A DNA stretch of 64,000 nt from positions 620,001 to 684,000 of the forward strand of contig NZ_CP059735.1 in NCBI RefSeq assembly GCF_000948975.2, read 5' to 3'. The position numbers and the translations under genes were made by a program. Below the pieces are notes generated by a model that was given only the letters and a program-made list of their open reading frames with translations, ran no database searches and was not told where the DNA came from. Positions 1 to 7,885 of this stretch are shown here, piece by piece (positions within the stretch are counted from its first letter, which is position 1; each line of letters begins with the position of its first letter). The stretch is from Thalassomonas actiniarum (GTDB lineage: Bacteria > Pseudomonadota > Gammaproteobacteria > Enterobacterales > Alteromonadaceae).

Positions 1-224
1 ACAGCCAAGACCATAGCCTTTGTGAGTTTGAACAGACAATTATTTCTAAGTAATAAGTATCAAGCTGGCTTAGTGTAATCTCTTTTCTTTCCAGGGGGGA
101 ATTGTTTTTATTGGTGTTTTTGTTGTGAAAGGTTTTTTATATAAATCAATAATTAGTTATTACACTTGAATTGTTGTGACAATATTAAACTGGTGATAAA
201 TAAGATAAGGAAAAATCTCTAAGA
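1..224. other. AT-rich leader region without a gene
   Basis: No open frame with a credible ribosome site is visible. The stretch is strongly AT-rich like the three genes that follow and probably holds the promoter of the FRG gene. An AAGG sequence at 207-210 lies 14 bases before the first ATG and is a weak ribosome site. The left border of the AT-rich segment is outside the window. Confidence 0.4.
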
Positions 225-1109
225 ATGCATATGGAAAATGTAAGAATTAAAAGTTTAGGTCAATATTTAGATATTGTAGCGGATTACGATTTTGATTTAT
301 GGTACCGGGGAGTTGGAAGCAGAGATTTCAAAACACTTCCTCAGGCTTCCTGGATGGGTATAAATCCTGATATCCAAAATACCATGGCGTACCGGTTTCT
401 AAGAGATTATGGGAAATATGTTGAAAGGGAAGAAAGTAATCCCTGGAAAACTTATTCATTGATGCAGCATCATGGATTACCAACTCGCCTATTGGATTGG
501 TCAAGATCGCCTTTAGTTGCTCTATATTTTGCCTTAACACAAACCATAGTAGATATTAAAAATACCAGAAGAGGTATTTGGGTACTCAATCCTTTAAGGA
601 TGAATAAATTAACCACGGGAGCTGAGTTGGTATATTGCCCTTCGCAAATGGGTAAGAGAAGAATATACAATTTAGCGGAGTATAAGGAATCAATATATCC
701 CGCTGCTGGTGGTGAAATCTGGAAATCTAAATATGGTGAAGCCTTAAAAGAAGACGGAGTATCTTTTCGTTCATTAGATGCCTTTTTACCATATTGCTTA
801 TTTCAGCTTGATCCGCTCAATACAAAAAAAATTGATACATGGAATGTGCCTATAGCAATAGAAGCTGTTTCAACAGATGGTAGAATGAATTCTCAACATA
901 GTGCGTTTACCATTCACTCCGACTCCTCTAAATCAATTGATGAATTATTTCCTAAAGAATCTGGTGTTATCAGCTTTATTGAAATTGACAATGATTCAGT
1001 AATAGCACTTATGTACCAATTACATAAAAGTGGTATTCATAGTGAAAGTATTTATTGTGATCTTGATTCGCTTAGCCAGCGCATACGATTTGAGATGTTA
1101 GGTGTGTAG
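225..1109 (+). CDS. FRG domain-containing protein
   Basis: This 294-aa protein carries an FRG domain in roughly its first 110 residues. The hallmark stretches are LWYRGVGSRDF near residue 25 and LMQHHGLPTRLLDWSRSPL near residue 85, followed by a hydrophobic ALYFAL helix. FRG domains are named for a conserved F/Y-R-G motif; their biochemical role is not settled, and they often occur in mobile or accessory regions. The rest of the protein is not recognised. There is no signal peptide or membrane segment, so it is probably cytosolic. The gene is AT-rich, unlike the regions after 3 kb, and runs co-directionally into the ART-like gene 59 bases downstream, which suggests one acquired transcription unit. 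Domain call is firm; function is open. Confidence 0.85.
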   Translation: MHMENVRIKSLGQYLDIVADYDFDLWYRGVGSRDFKTLPQASWMGINPDIQNTMAYRFLRDYGKYVEREESNPWKTYSLMQHHGLPTRLLDWSRSPLVALYFALTQTIVDIKNTRRGIWVLNPLRMNKLTTGAELVYCPSQMGKRRIYNLAEYKESIYPAAGGEIWKSKYGEALKEDGVSFRSLDAFLPYCLFQLDPLNTKKIDTWNVPIAIEAVSTDGRMNSQHSAFTIHSDSSKSIDELFPKESGVISFIEIDNDSVIALMYQLHKSGIHSESIYCDLDSLSQRIRFEMLGV

Positions 1110-1168
1110 GTTAATGCTCTAAATGAATATTCCTAAAATTATTTTTTAAAGTCAAAGTAGGTAGTTTG

Positions 1169-1621
1169 ATGAAGCTATATCGAGGCGTTAGTGAGCAAGT
1201 TCCTGATGGAATACAGGATAATCCATACATTGTTCTGCCAAGGCAACCACGAAACTCGGATCAGAATGTTCATGAAGTTGCTGATGAGTGGTTTGCACAA
1301 GATTTTAAAATTAGGGCTAGAAGCCAAACGATTTTTTGTAGTACAGATATAGAGCAAGCAAAAGAATATAGCGGTGACTACGGTTATCTTCTGGAAATTA
1401 CAATACCGGATGGAAAGGCTTGCACTTTAATTTTTAGTGAAGAAGTTAATGATTTCTTAGAAATTGAGATAGATATTAGTGATACAAAAGATGAGCAACA
1501 AATTACTAACTGGCTACAAAGTAAGGCATACCAAAGTGTTCATAAACCTGATGATCTACCTAAAGGTTTTGAAGGAGAAGTTATGTTGTATTGTGAACAA
1601 TATGAGGTCAGAAACATCTGA
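1169..1621 (+). CDS. Small protein with ADP-ribosyltransferase-like residue pattern
   Basis: This 150-aa protein is not recognised by name. Its layout resembles R-S-E type ADP-ribosyltransferases: an N-terminal strand with R5 (KLYRG), a central TIFCST strand with S58-T59 followed by a helix (IEQAKEYSG) and the strand YGYLLEITIP, and a C-terminal E135-x-E137 in FEGEVML followed by a strand ending YEV. Known families end similarly, with an ExEVLL strand. The assignment is inferred from motif order, not from a search. An in-frame TTG sits just before the chosen ATG; the ATG is preferred. The stop overlaps the start of the kinase gene by 20 bases, so the two are probably translated together. It could alternatively be an unrelated small immunity or sensor protein. 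Confidence 0.6.
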   Translation: MKLYRGVSEQVPDGIQDNPYIVLPRQPRNSDQNVHEVADEWFAQDFKIRARSQTIFCSTDIEQAKEYSGDYGYLLEITIPDGKACTLIFSEEVNDFLEIEIDISDTKDEQQITNWLQSKAYQSVHKPDDLPKGFEGEVMLYCEQYEVRNI

Positions 1622-2699
1622 TATGGATGGTAATAAATTATTGTTAAGTAAACTTGGTTTGCTAAATATTGATGGCTATAAGTATGAAAAATCGCTCGGA
1701 GGAGGAAGCGCATTAAGCAGCTTGTATGTAAAAGGAGATGAAAGAGTTGTTTTTAAATTTCTCATTGCCCCAAGAAATGATATTGAGCTAGAAAGGTTCA
1801 AACTTGAGTATTCTGTTCTTGAAAAAAACAAACTAAATTATGTTCAAGGTGGAGAAGGATTATCAGTTGAACAGCTATTCCATGGTCCAATTGAAAGTTA
1901 TCCATTACCTTATATTGTGGAGCCATTAACGCACAAAACATCTAATATGGTGAGTTATTTTGGCTATAAATATGAAGAGGGAGTTTTACTGAGTGATGTT
2001 GATACTACAGAGTTTACAATAGAATCAAAAGTAGAACTTCTATATCGATTAGCCTCAGCACTAAACTATTTTAACCTTACAGGATATTCTCATAGAGATT
2101 TACATCCAGAAAATATCTTGCTTTTGCCTGAGCCTGATATGTGTAAATTTGACAGGGATATGACAGATAATAATCCAAAAATAAAGTTTTTAGACATGGG
2201 GAACTGTCAAAGAATGAATACAGGTTCTGGTTTGTATATACCCATTTTGCGAAACTTAGACGAAGATGCTGTGTTTAGAGATAACAATCGAAGATGTCTA
2301 GCTTCGTTTGTTTCAATGCCCCCAGATTTTTTAGAAAAAGGAAAAGACATTGAAAATTACGATACATGGGGAATCGGGGTATATGCGTATGAACTTATTT
2401 TTGGTGAACTCCCTTTTGATGCAAATGAAATTAGTGATATTACCTCACTGAGAAATCACAGGCAGTTTTCTGTTAATTACGAAACAAACCTAAATTCTGT
2501 CAGCTTAGGTCTAAAGCTAATTTTGAACCATCTTTTATCGCCTAAAGGCGAAGAAAGACCTAAATTAGACGCCATCGTTCGCTTATTCAGTTGGTTAGTG
2601 CATAGAAAAGAAGAGTTTATAGATAGAAAATTTATAAATCAGGTTATACACGGAGAAGGGTTTGATCCTAATCATGATCCATTAGACGTTATTTACTAG
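1602..2699 (+). CDS. Hanks-type protein kinase
   Basis: This 365-aa soluble protein has a nearly complete eukaryotic-like kinase domain. Visible elements are a glycine-rich loop (LGGGSALSS, about residues 32-40), the ATP-anchoring lysine K52 in VVFKFL, the catalytic loop HRDLHPEN at 164-171 with D166 and N171, and a metal-binding DMG at 198-200 in place of DFG. MPPDFL takes the place of the APE motif, and DTWGIGVYAYELIFGELPF matches subdomain IX. It therefore looks catalytically competent. There is no transmembrane helix or PASTA/sensor domain. The frame stays open upstream to 1479 inside the ART-like gene. The ATG at 1602 (20-base overlap) or at 1623 is the likely start. Linkage to the FRG and ART-like genes suggests a shared role. 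Confidence 0.85.
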   Translation: MRSETSDMDGNKLLLSKLGLLNIDGYKYEKSLGGGSALSSLYVKGDERVVFKFLIAPRNDIELERFKLEYSVLEKNKLNYVQGGEGLSVEQLFHGPIESYPLPYIVEPLTHKTSNMVSYFGYKYEEGVLLSDVDTTEFTIESKVELLYRLASALNYFNLTGYSHRDLHPENILLLPEPDMCKFDRDMTDNNPKIKFLDMGNCQRMNTGSGLYIPILRNLDEDAVFRDNNRRCLASFVSMPPDFLEKGKDIENYDTWGIGVYAYELIFGELPFDANEISDITSLRNHRQFSVNYETNLNSVSLGLKLILNHLLSPKGEERPKLDAIVRLFSWLVHRKEEFIDRKFINQVIHGEGFDPNHDPLDVIY

Positions 2700-2715
2700 T
2701 TTCGTTATATAAAAG

Positions 2716-2775
2716 TGTAAAGTTATTTGTTTTTTCTAATCTTAATAAGAAGCAATAACACAGGTTAACTTTACA
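2716..2775. repeat. 10-bp inverted repeat after the kinase gene
   Basis: TGTAAAGTTA at 2716-2725 is matched perfectly by TAACTTTACA at 2766-2775, with a 40-base AT-rich spacer. It lies 16 bases after the kinase stop codon. It could be a transcript-end structure, a protein-binding site or a border trace of the acquired segment; the sequence alone does not decide. Confidence 0.35.
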
Positions 2776-2896
2776 TTATTTTTGTTTTTATCATTAAGTT
2801 GTTGTAAATAAATAGTTTGCTTCTTGTTTGTGTGAACTACCGTTCTAATTTCTTATAAAAACATAAAATGTCAATTTAGATATTGAATACTACATA

Positions 2897-2922
2897 AACC
2901 CAGCGTCATTGCTGGGTTTTTT
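2897..2922 (+). terminator. Rho-independent terminator
   Basis: An 8-bp perfect stem AACCCAGC / GCTGGGTT with a 6-base loop is followed by a T run. It reads on the + strand and would end the FRG/ART-like/kinase transcript about 200 bases after the kinase stop. Confidence 0.8.
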
Positions 2923-2987
2923 GCATTTACCCTAATCAATCAAAGAATGTGCAATTATTGGTATTACGCAAATAGAAGGGGTAAATA

Positions 2988-3083
2988 ATGAAAATTGATC
3001 ATCCATGCTTGCTGTCGCTGAGCTTTAATTTTACTTTGAATCGCGTCAATGTGATTGATGTCAAGGGCAGCCAGGGGCAATGA
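2988..3083 (+). CDS. Possible 31-aa small ORF
   Basis: A 31-codon frame starts at an ATG preceded by AGAAGGGG at a good distance and ends just before the metR stop on the other strand. The peptide has no recognisable motif. It could be a real small gene, or the 5' remnant of a lost gene with its ribosome site preserved. It is listed because the ribosome site is convincing; coding status is uncertain. Confidence 0.25.
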   Translation: MKIDHPCLLSLSFNFTLNRVNVIDVKGSQGQ

Positions 3084-3104
3084 AATACGGGACGGAATCA
3101 CCGG

Positions 3105-3989
3105 TCATTTTGTTTTTTTAGCTTGAGCAATAAAATCATCTAAGTAGTCGATTTTCTGTTCGTCCTTGCGAATACCTAAAAAGATTTTTTTACTAATGCC
3201 TTGTTCGCCGATACGAATGCTTTTGATCGGCATTGATTTTGAAAACTCATCTACCAGCCAGCCGGGTAAAGCACAAATACCCCGGCCAGCGGCTACCATC
3301 TGTAACATGATCTCAGTTGTTTCAATAATCTTATGTTTCTTAACTGAGCACTTGGCGGGATTTAGAAATTGACTAAAAATATCGAGCCTCATCGGTTCTA
3401 CTGGGTAACTAAATAGCACTTCTTCGCTTAATTGCTCGGGTAATACAAAATCCTGCTTTGACAGTTTGTGAGACGTGGCAACAACAAGTCTATGTTCATA
3501 GTCAAAAACGGGTATGTAGTCTATTTTGGGTTTAAAGAGCGGGTCTGGTGTAATGAGTACATCTATTTCATAGCTAAGCAATGCGCCTAAAGCGCCGAAC
3601 TGGAACTCCTGCTTCACATCTATATCTATGTCTGGCCACTGTTCAAGATAAGGATCTATTACCCTGAGCAACCATTGATAACAAGGATGGCATTCCATGC
3701 CTATTCGCAGTGATCCCATTTCACCTTTTGCAATCTGGTTCAATAACAATTCCGTATGTAAAAACTGGGGCAGTATTCTACTCGCAAGTGTTTGGATACG
3801 CTCTCCCGCAGTGGTAAGGCGCAGGTTTCGTCCATCTTTTTTCCATATCGGAGTCGCAACCTGGCCTTCCAGTTTTTTAATGCTGTGACTTAATGCCGAT
3901 TGGGTTAAATGCAATGACTCAGCTGCGCTAGTTAGCGTTCCATGTTCTTTTATTGCGGTTAATATTTCTAAATGTATCCTTTCTAACAT
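3105..3989 (-). CDS. metR: LysR-family methionine regulator MetR
   Basis: This 294-aa LysR-type regulator has an N-terminal winged helix-turn-helix (about residues 1-60, with SAAESLHLTQSALSHSIKKLE) and a C-terminal effector-binding domain. The stretch GSLRIGMECHPCYQWLL near residue 95 is typical of MetR, which senses homocysteine and activates methionine synthesis genes. The neighbours support this: the methionine synthase pair mesX/mesD lies 1.4-3.4 kb away. A MetR-box-like sequence (4040-4052) sits about 50 bases upstream of the start, consistent with autoregulation. The length is normal for the family. Confidence 0.88.
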   Translation of the reverse strand: MLERIHLEILTAIKEHGTLTSAAESLHLTQSALSHSIKKLEGQVATPIWKKDGRNLRLTTAGERIQTLASRILPQFLHTELLLNQIAKGEMGSLRIGMECHPCYQWLLRVIDPYLEQWPDIDIDVKQEFQFGALGALLSYEIDVLITPDPLFKPKIDYIPVFDYEHRLVVATSHKLSKQDFVLPEQLSEEVLFSYPVEPMRLDIFSQFLNPAKCSVKKHKIIETTEIMLQMVAAGRGICALPGWLVDEFSKSMPIKSIRIGEQGISKKIFLGIRKDEQKIDYLDDFIAQAKKTK

Positions 3990-4039
3990 CAGTTAACCCC
4001 GGTCTTTAGTTTTAATGATTAATTTTGTTCATTGAATGA

Positions 4040-4052
4040 TGAAATTATATCA
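4040..4052. promoter_or_regulatory. MetR-box-like dyad upstream of metR
   Basis: TGAAATTATATCA fits the LysR T-N11-A rule and matches the known MetR consensus TGAA-N5-TTCA at all but one of its fixed positions. A longer dyad AATGAT(N8)ATCATT at 4035-4054 encloses it. It lies between metR and the divergently oriented downstream region. Binding is inferred. Confidence 0.4.
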
Positions 4053-4136
4053 TTATTATTCATCAAACAAGTATCAGTACAATTCTTTTAGATATCTAAG
4101 CGTTAAAAAGTTATTTACATTAATTAGGGAATAATA

Positions 4137-4388
4137 ATGCAGGTTGTACATCGTCTTGATTTTCCCTGTGCCGGGGCCAAACGATAGTGAAAATTTGAAT
4201 TGGCATTAAATATTGAGCAGGCCTGGCTGGCGAAATCACTCGGGATGTAATTGTGAAAGGTCATTATTTGGCATTATTTTTTTGCCACAAAAGAGCTGGT
4301 GGGACACGTTTATGTTGTTCGACATAAAGACCCGACACCGGCGGCAACTATCCCAGGAATCTATGGCAAGGTCTTTGTCGGTTATTAA
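4137..4388 (+). pseudogene. Probable decayed gene fragment before the TauE/SafE gene
   Basis: The stretch between metR and the exporter shows protein-like pieces in shifting + frames. There is a short start (MQVVHRLDFPCAGAKR, then a stop) at 4137-4187, and a good C-terminal-looking piece in another frame ending at 4388 that includes ELVGHVYVVRHKDP and YGKVFVGY. I do not recognise the parent family. No single frame spans it, so it is read as a remnant with frameshifts; it may also be chance. The predicted 64-aa ORF at 4213-4407 runs through it in a third, less protein-like frame. Confidence 0.25.
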
Positions 4389-4406
4389 CAAGAGAAGCAG
4401 CAGTTA

Positions 4407-5237
4407 ATGAATATCATTGAATTTATAATAAATAATACCTCTACCTTTTTGGCATTGGTTACCACGGGAGTATTCGCCGGTATTTTAGCTGGCTTGTTAG
4501 GTGTCGGTGGCGGTATCGTCATTGTGCCTGTGTTGTTTTTCTTGTTCCAGAGTTTTGGCGTATCACCGGAATCTGCCATGCTGGTTGCAACCGCCACTTC
4601 ACTGGCCACTATAGTACCAACGTCTGTCAGTTCAATTCGTTCTCATCACCAAAAAGGTAATGTCGATTTTGACCTGCTAAGGCGCTGGGCTGTGTTTATT
4701 CTTATCGGTGTATTGCTTGGTAGTTGGTTAGTGACCCGTGTCGATGGCACCTTGCTTACTATGTTGTTTGGTGTAATAGCGACCTTGTCTGCACTAAACA
4801 TGCTGCTTAGAACTGGAAAATCCGCTTTGTTCCAACAACTGCCTGGTACGGCAGGACAAACGGTGATGGGCACATCCATTGGTTTTTTCAGCTCTATGGT
4901 CGGGATCGGCGGCGGCACTCTTTCTGTTCCCTTACTCACCCTATATAACTACCCCGCCCATAAGGCCGTCGGCACAGCTGCGGCGATAGGTTTGATTATT
5001 TCGTTGCCGGGGGCTTTAACAATGTTAGTCATGGGCAGCACGCCAACCGATGCACCGGCTGGCACATTTGGCTTAGTCAACCTTATTGGTTTCATTTGTA
5101 TTGTGCCGCTAACCGTATTATTTGCACCTGTAGGGGCGTCACTGGCGGCTAAACTGGATGCGGCAAAATTGAAAAAGATTTTTGCCCTGGTATTGCTTTT
5201 GACCGGCCTGCGCATGTTGGCGCAACTTGTCCTATAG
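4407..5237 (+). CDS. TauE/SafE-family membrane exporter
   Basis: This 276-aa integral membrane protein of the TauE/SafE (DUF81) family has about eight predicted hydrophobic segments and two pseudo-repeated glycine motifs: GLLGVGGGIVIVPVL near residue 30 and GIGGGTLSVPLL near residue 165. The family is linked to export of sulfite, sulfoacetate or related organosulfur anions across the inner membrane; the substrate here cannot be read from sequence. Its place between metR and the mesX/mesD operon suggests a link to sulfur metabolism, by context only. It converges with mesD. Confidence 0.85.
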   Translation: MNIIEFIINNTSTFLALVTTGVFAGILAGLLGVGGGIVIVPVLFFLFQSFGVSPESAMLVATATSLATIVPTSVSSIRSHHQKGNVDFDLLRRWAVFILIGVLLGSWLVTRVDGTLLTMLFGVIATLSALNMLLRTGKSALFQQLPGTAGQTVMGTSIGFFSSMVGIGGGTLSVPLLTLYNYPAHKAVGTAAAIGLIISLPGALTMLVMGSTPTDAPAGTFGLVNLIGFICIVPLTVLFAPVGASLAAKLDAAKLKKIFALVLLLTGLRMLAQLVL

Positions 5238-5330
5238 GCTCAGTGAAATCGGGTATAGCTATCTTAAGAGGGCTGTATTCTCTACCTTAGTTTTCACGTT
5301 GGCACTACACAGAAGGTTAAGATTATACCC

Positions 5331-5375
5331 AGCCACCTGGAAAAGCAGAATCCTGCATTTCCAGGTGGTTTGGCT
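5331..5375. terminator. Large bipartite hairpin between convergent genes
   Basis: CCACCTGGAAA (5333-5343) pairs with TTTCCAGGTGG (5358-5368). The loop itself holds a GCAG/CTGC stem, and outer AGCC/GGCT bases extend the dyad. It lies between the converging exporter and mesD genes. The T tract is weak on both sides, so it may be a bidirectional transcript end or a REP-like palindrome rather than a classic terminator. Confidence 0.5.
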
Positions 5376-5400
5376 ATATACATCAATATATTGGTTAGTA

Positions 5401-6429
5401 TTAGGTGGATAGTTCTCTTCGGACGATTTCTGCGCCTGCACTTAAAGCATTTAACTTGCCTCTGGCGACTTGGCGAGACAAAGGAGCCATACCGCAGTTG
5501 GTGCAAGGATAGAGCTTGTCTGCATCTACAAACTCAAGCGCTTTTCTTAAGGTATCGGCTACTTCCTCCGGTGTCTCTATGGTATCGGTAGCAACATCAA
5601 TGGCCCCTACCATAATTTTTTTACCTCGAACGAGCTCAAGCAGCTCTATTGGCACACGAGAGTTGTGACATTCTAGTGAGATAATATCGATAGTAGACTT
5701 TTGCAGCTTTGGAAAGGCTTCTTCGTATTGACGCCATTCAGATCCTAACGTTTTTTTCCAATCGGTATTGGCTTTGATGCCATAGCCATAACAAATATGT
5801 ACAGCAGTTTCACATTTAAGTCCTTCAATTGCTCGCTCTAAACATGCAATGCCCCAATCATTTACGTCATCGAAAAACACATTAAATGCAGGTTCATCAA
5901 ATTGGATAATATCAACACCCGCAGCCTCTAACTCTTTAGCTTCCTGATTGAGAATTTTGGCAAACTCCCAGGCAAGTTTCTCGCGACTTTTATAGTGGTC
6001 ATCATACAAGGTATCTATCATGGTCATGGGGCCTGGCAGAGCCCATTTTATCGGTTGTTTGGTTTGTTGGCGCAAAAACTTAGCATCTTCAACAAAAACG
6101 GACTTTTGGCGACTAACGGGGCCAACGACTGTCGGTACACTTGCATCATAGCGATCACGAATTTTAACGGTCTTACGATTCTCAAAATCGACGCCGCTCA
6201 GGTGCTCAATAAAGGTGGTTACAAAATGTTGGCGGGTTTGTTCGCCATCGCTGACAATATCAATACCGGCCTGTTGTTGCTCTTGCAATGAAATGCGTAA
6301 AGCATCGTGTTTGCCATCGGTTAATTCTTCATCTTGCAATTTCCAAGGCGACCAAAGTGTTTCAGGTTGTGCAAGCCAAGAGGGCTTAGGCAAACTGCCG
6401 GCAGTTGAAGTAGGTAATAATGTTTTCAT
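5401..6429 (-). CDS. mesD: Folate-independent methionine synthase MesD (core MetE)
   Basis: The 342-aa protein corresponds only to the C-terminal catalytic barrel of cobalamin-independent methionine synthase MetE (full-length enzymes are about 750 aa). Zinc ligands are visible: H and C in VHICYG, E in SLECHNSR, and C in CTNCGMAPLS. The QFDEPAF stretch also matches the MetE barrel. Short MetE-like enzymes paired with a DUF1852 protein form the MesD type. That type makes methionine from homocysteine without folate, with an unidentified methyl donor, and depends on the partner MesX and oxygen. The DUF1852 gene lies 27 bases upstream on the same strand, so the call rests on sequence plus context. 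Regulation by MetR is likely. Confidence 0.88.
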   Translation of the reverse strand: MKTLLPTSTAGSLPKPSWLAQPETLWSPWKLQDEELTDGKHDALRISLQEQQQAGIDIVSDGEQTRQHFVTTFIEHLSGVDFENRKTVKIRDRYDASVPTVVGPVSRQKSVFVEDAKFLRQQTKQPIKWALPGPMTMIDTLYDDHYKSREKLAWEFAKILNQEAKELEAAGVDIIQFDEPAFNVFFDDVNDWGIACLERAIEGLKCETAVHICYGYGIKANTDWKKTLGSEWRQYEEAFPKLQKSTIDIISLECHNSRVPIELLELVRGKKIMVGAIDVATDTIETPEEVADTLRKALEFVDADKLYPCTNCGMAPLSRQVARGKLNALSAGAEIVRRELST

Positions 6430-6456
6430 AATAAATGCTATATTTACTCTGTTGAA

Positions 6457-7434
6457 TTATAAGGCGTAATTAGCAGACCACTGTTCAAGAACAGCCTGGT
6501 GCGGTTTGATGAAATACTCCTCGGCAAATTTTCCCTGTTCAATTGCCAACCTGCTGCGTTCTTCGCGGTCATAAACAATTTGCGTTAACGAATGGTCTGG
6601 ATTCTTCAAATTTGGTTGATAGCATTTTCCTGCTGCGGCATTCGCGTTGTAAATCTCAGGCCGATAGATTTTTTGGAACGTTCCCATCGTGCTGATAGTG
6701 CCGATAAGTTCAAGGTTGGTGTAATCACTAAGCAAATCACCAAAGAAATAAAAGGCCAAAGGGGCAACGCTATTAGGCGGCATAAAATAACGAACCTGTA
6801 AGCCCATTTTTTTAAAATATTGCTCAGTTAACGAAGACTCGTTTGGCAGGTATTCAATACCCAATACCGGGTGCTGATTTTCAGTACGGTGATAGGTTTT
6901 GTTATCAGAAACACTCAGACATATAACCGGCGGCTTATTAAAATGTTGTTTGTAGGCGTTTGAATTGACAAAATACTTAAAGAGTTTTCCATGTAAATCG
7001 CCAAAGCCATCAGGAATGCTAAATTTAGCTTGTCCTTTATTATGACCCAGCAGTAGTACGCTAAAATCATAATCTCGCACATAAGAAGAAAAGTTATTCC
7101 CTACTATGCCTTCGATGCGCCTGTTCGTTTTGTGATCAACAATATTGGTTTTCAATATTTCAATCGAAGGAAAAGACTGGCCACCGGCTTCAATACCCAT
7201 ATCAACGGAAATGATTTCAAGTTCAACAGAATAACGATCGCCATTGGGGTTATCCCAATGGGCCATGGCATTAAAGCTATTGTCAATCATCTTTAAGGCG
7301 TTGCGCAAGTTCTCCTGGCGACTGTTTCCTCTTGCCAAGTTAGCAAAGTTAGTGGTGGCACGCGTATTGTCTGACGGATGATAATTTTCATCAAAACAAA
7401 TGTTTTTAATCGTAAATGTAAAATCTTTATTCAT
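6457..7434 (-). CDS. mesX: MesX, DUF1852 partner of MesD
   Basis: This 325-aa soluble protein matches the DUF1852 family: MNKDFTFTIKNICFDENYHP at the start, NNFSSYVRDYDFSVLLLGHN in the middle and IEQGKFAEEYFIKPHQ near the end. The family occurs almost always next to short MetE-like proteins and is required for MesD-type methionine synthesis; its own chemistry is unknown. Here it is the first gene of a two-gene operon with mesD. The ribosome site is weak. The start is fixed by the conserved N terminus. Confidence 0.87.
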   Translation of the reverse strand: MNKDFTFTIKNICFDENYHPSDNTRATTNFANLARGNSRQENLRNALKMIDNSFNAMAHWDNPNGDRYSVELEIISVDMGIEAGGQSFPSIEILKTNIVDHKTNRRIEGIVGNNFSSYVRDYDFSVLLLGHNKGQAKFSIPDGFGDLHGKLFKYFVNSNAYKQHFNKPPVICLSVSDNKTYHRTENQHPVLGIEYLPNESSLTEQYFKKMGLQVRYFMPPNSVAPLAFYFFGDLLSDYTNLELIGTISTMGTFQKIYRPEIYNANAAAGKCYQPNLKNPDHSLTQIVYDREERSRLAIEQGKFAEEYFIKPHQAVLEQWSANYAL

Positions 7435-7885
7435 TGTGATCTGGTATCCAATTCTGTTAGATAAAACCTGAATTTATGATTTGCTCTTTCTGGGTTTCGC
7501 AATTTTCTTTTCTGATATTCCCTATCAGTAGTTTTTACAGGGTTTTTATTTGCACCTAATGGTCAAACTAAGCATCAACTGTAATATTGCCCAAAGTTAA
7601 GAGCACTGTGTGTTTTATACTTGGTTAGTTTTATGAATAAAATTGATTTAATCTCATGAATGCATGAGTTTTGCTCATAAAGCCTTTTGAGGCTGTATAT
7701 ATCGGAGCATTCCGAGTAGTTATTTCAGGATTTTTCTATTTAATATCTCGCGTAATCCAAACTGCCAAGCTGTTTGTATCAAATCCCGGATGGAACCGTC
7801 CCGCAAAATTCCTAATAAACGGGCTGATTTCAATAACCGGCTCCCGCCTGCGGGCACCTGGTTAAATGTTTCCCTTTCCTGCTTA
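7435..7885. other. Intergenic region upstream of mesX
   Basis: No convincing gene lies in these 450 bases. The mesX-proximal half should hold its promoter. Besides the dyad at 7512-7528, TGAATAAAATTGA at 7634-7646 resembles a MetR box with one deviation, and CTCATG-N4-CATGAG lies at 7653-7668. A 66-aa minus frame (7720-7920) overlaps the neighbouring gene and is not supported. Confidence 0.3.
7512..7528. promoter_or_regulatory. Dyad in the mesX leader
   Basis: CTGATA-TTCCC-TATCAG is a perfect 6-bp inverted repeat centred about 85 bases upstream of the mesX start. It could be an operator for MetR or another regulator, but it does not match the classical MetR consensus. Confidence 0.3.
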
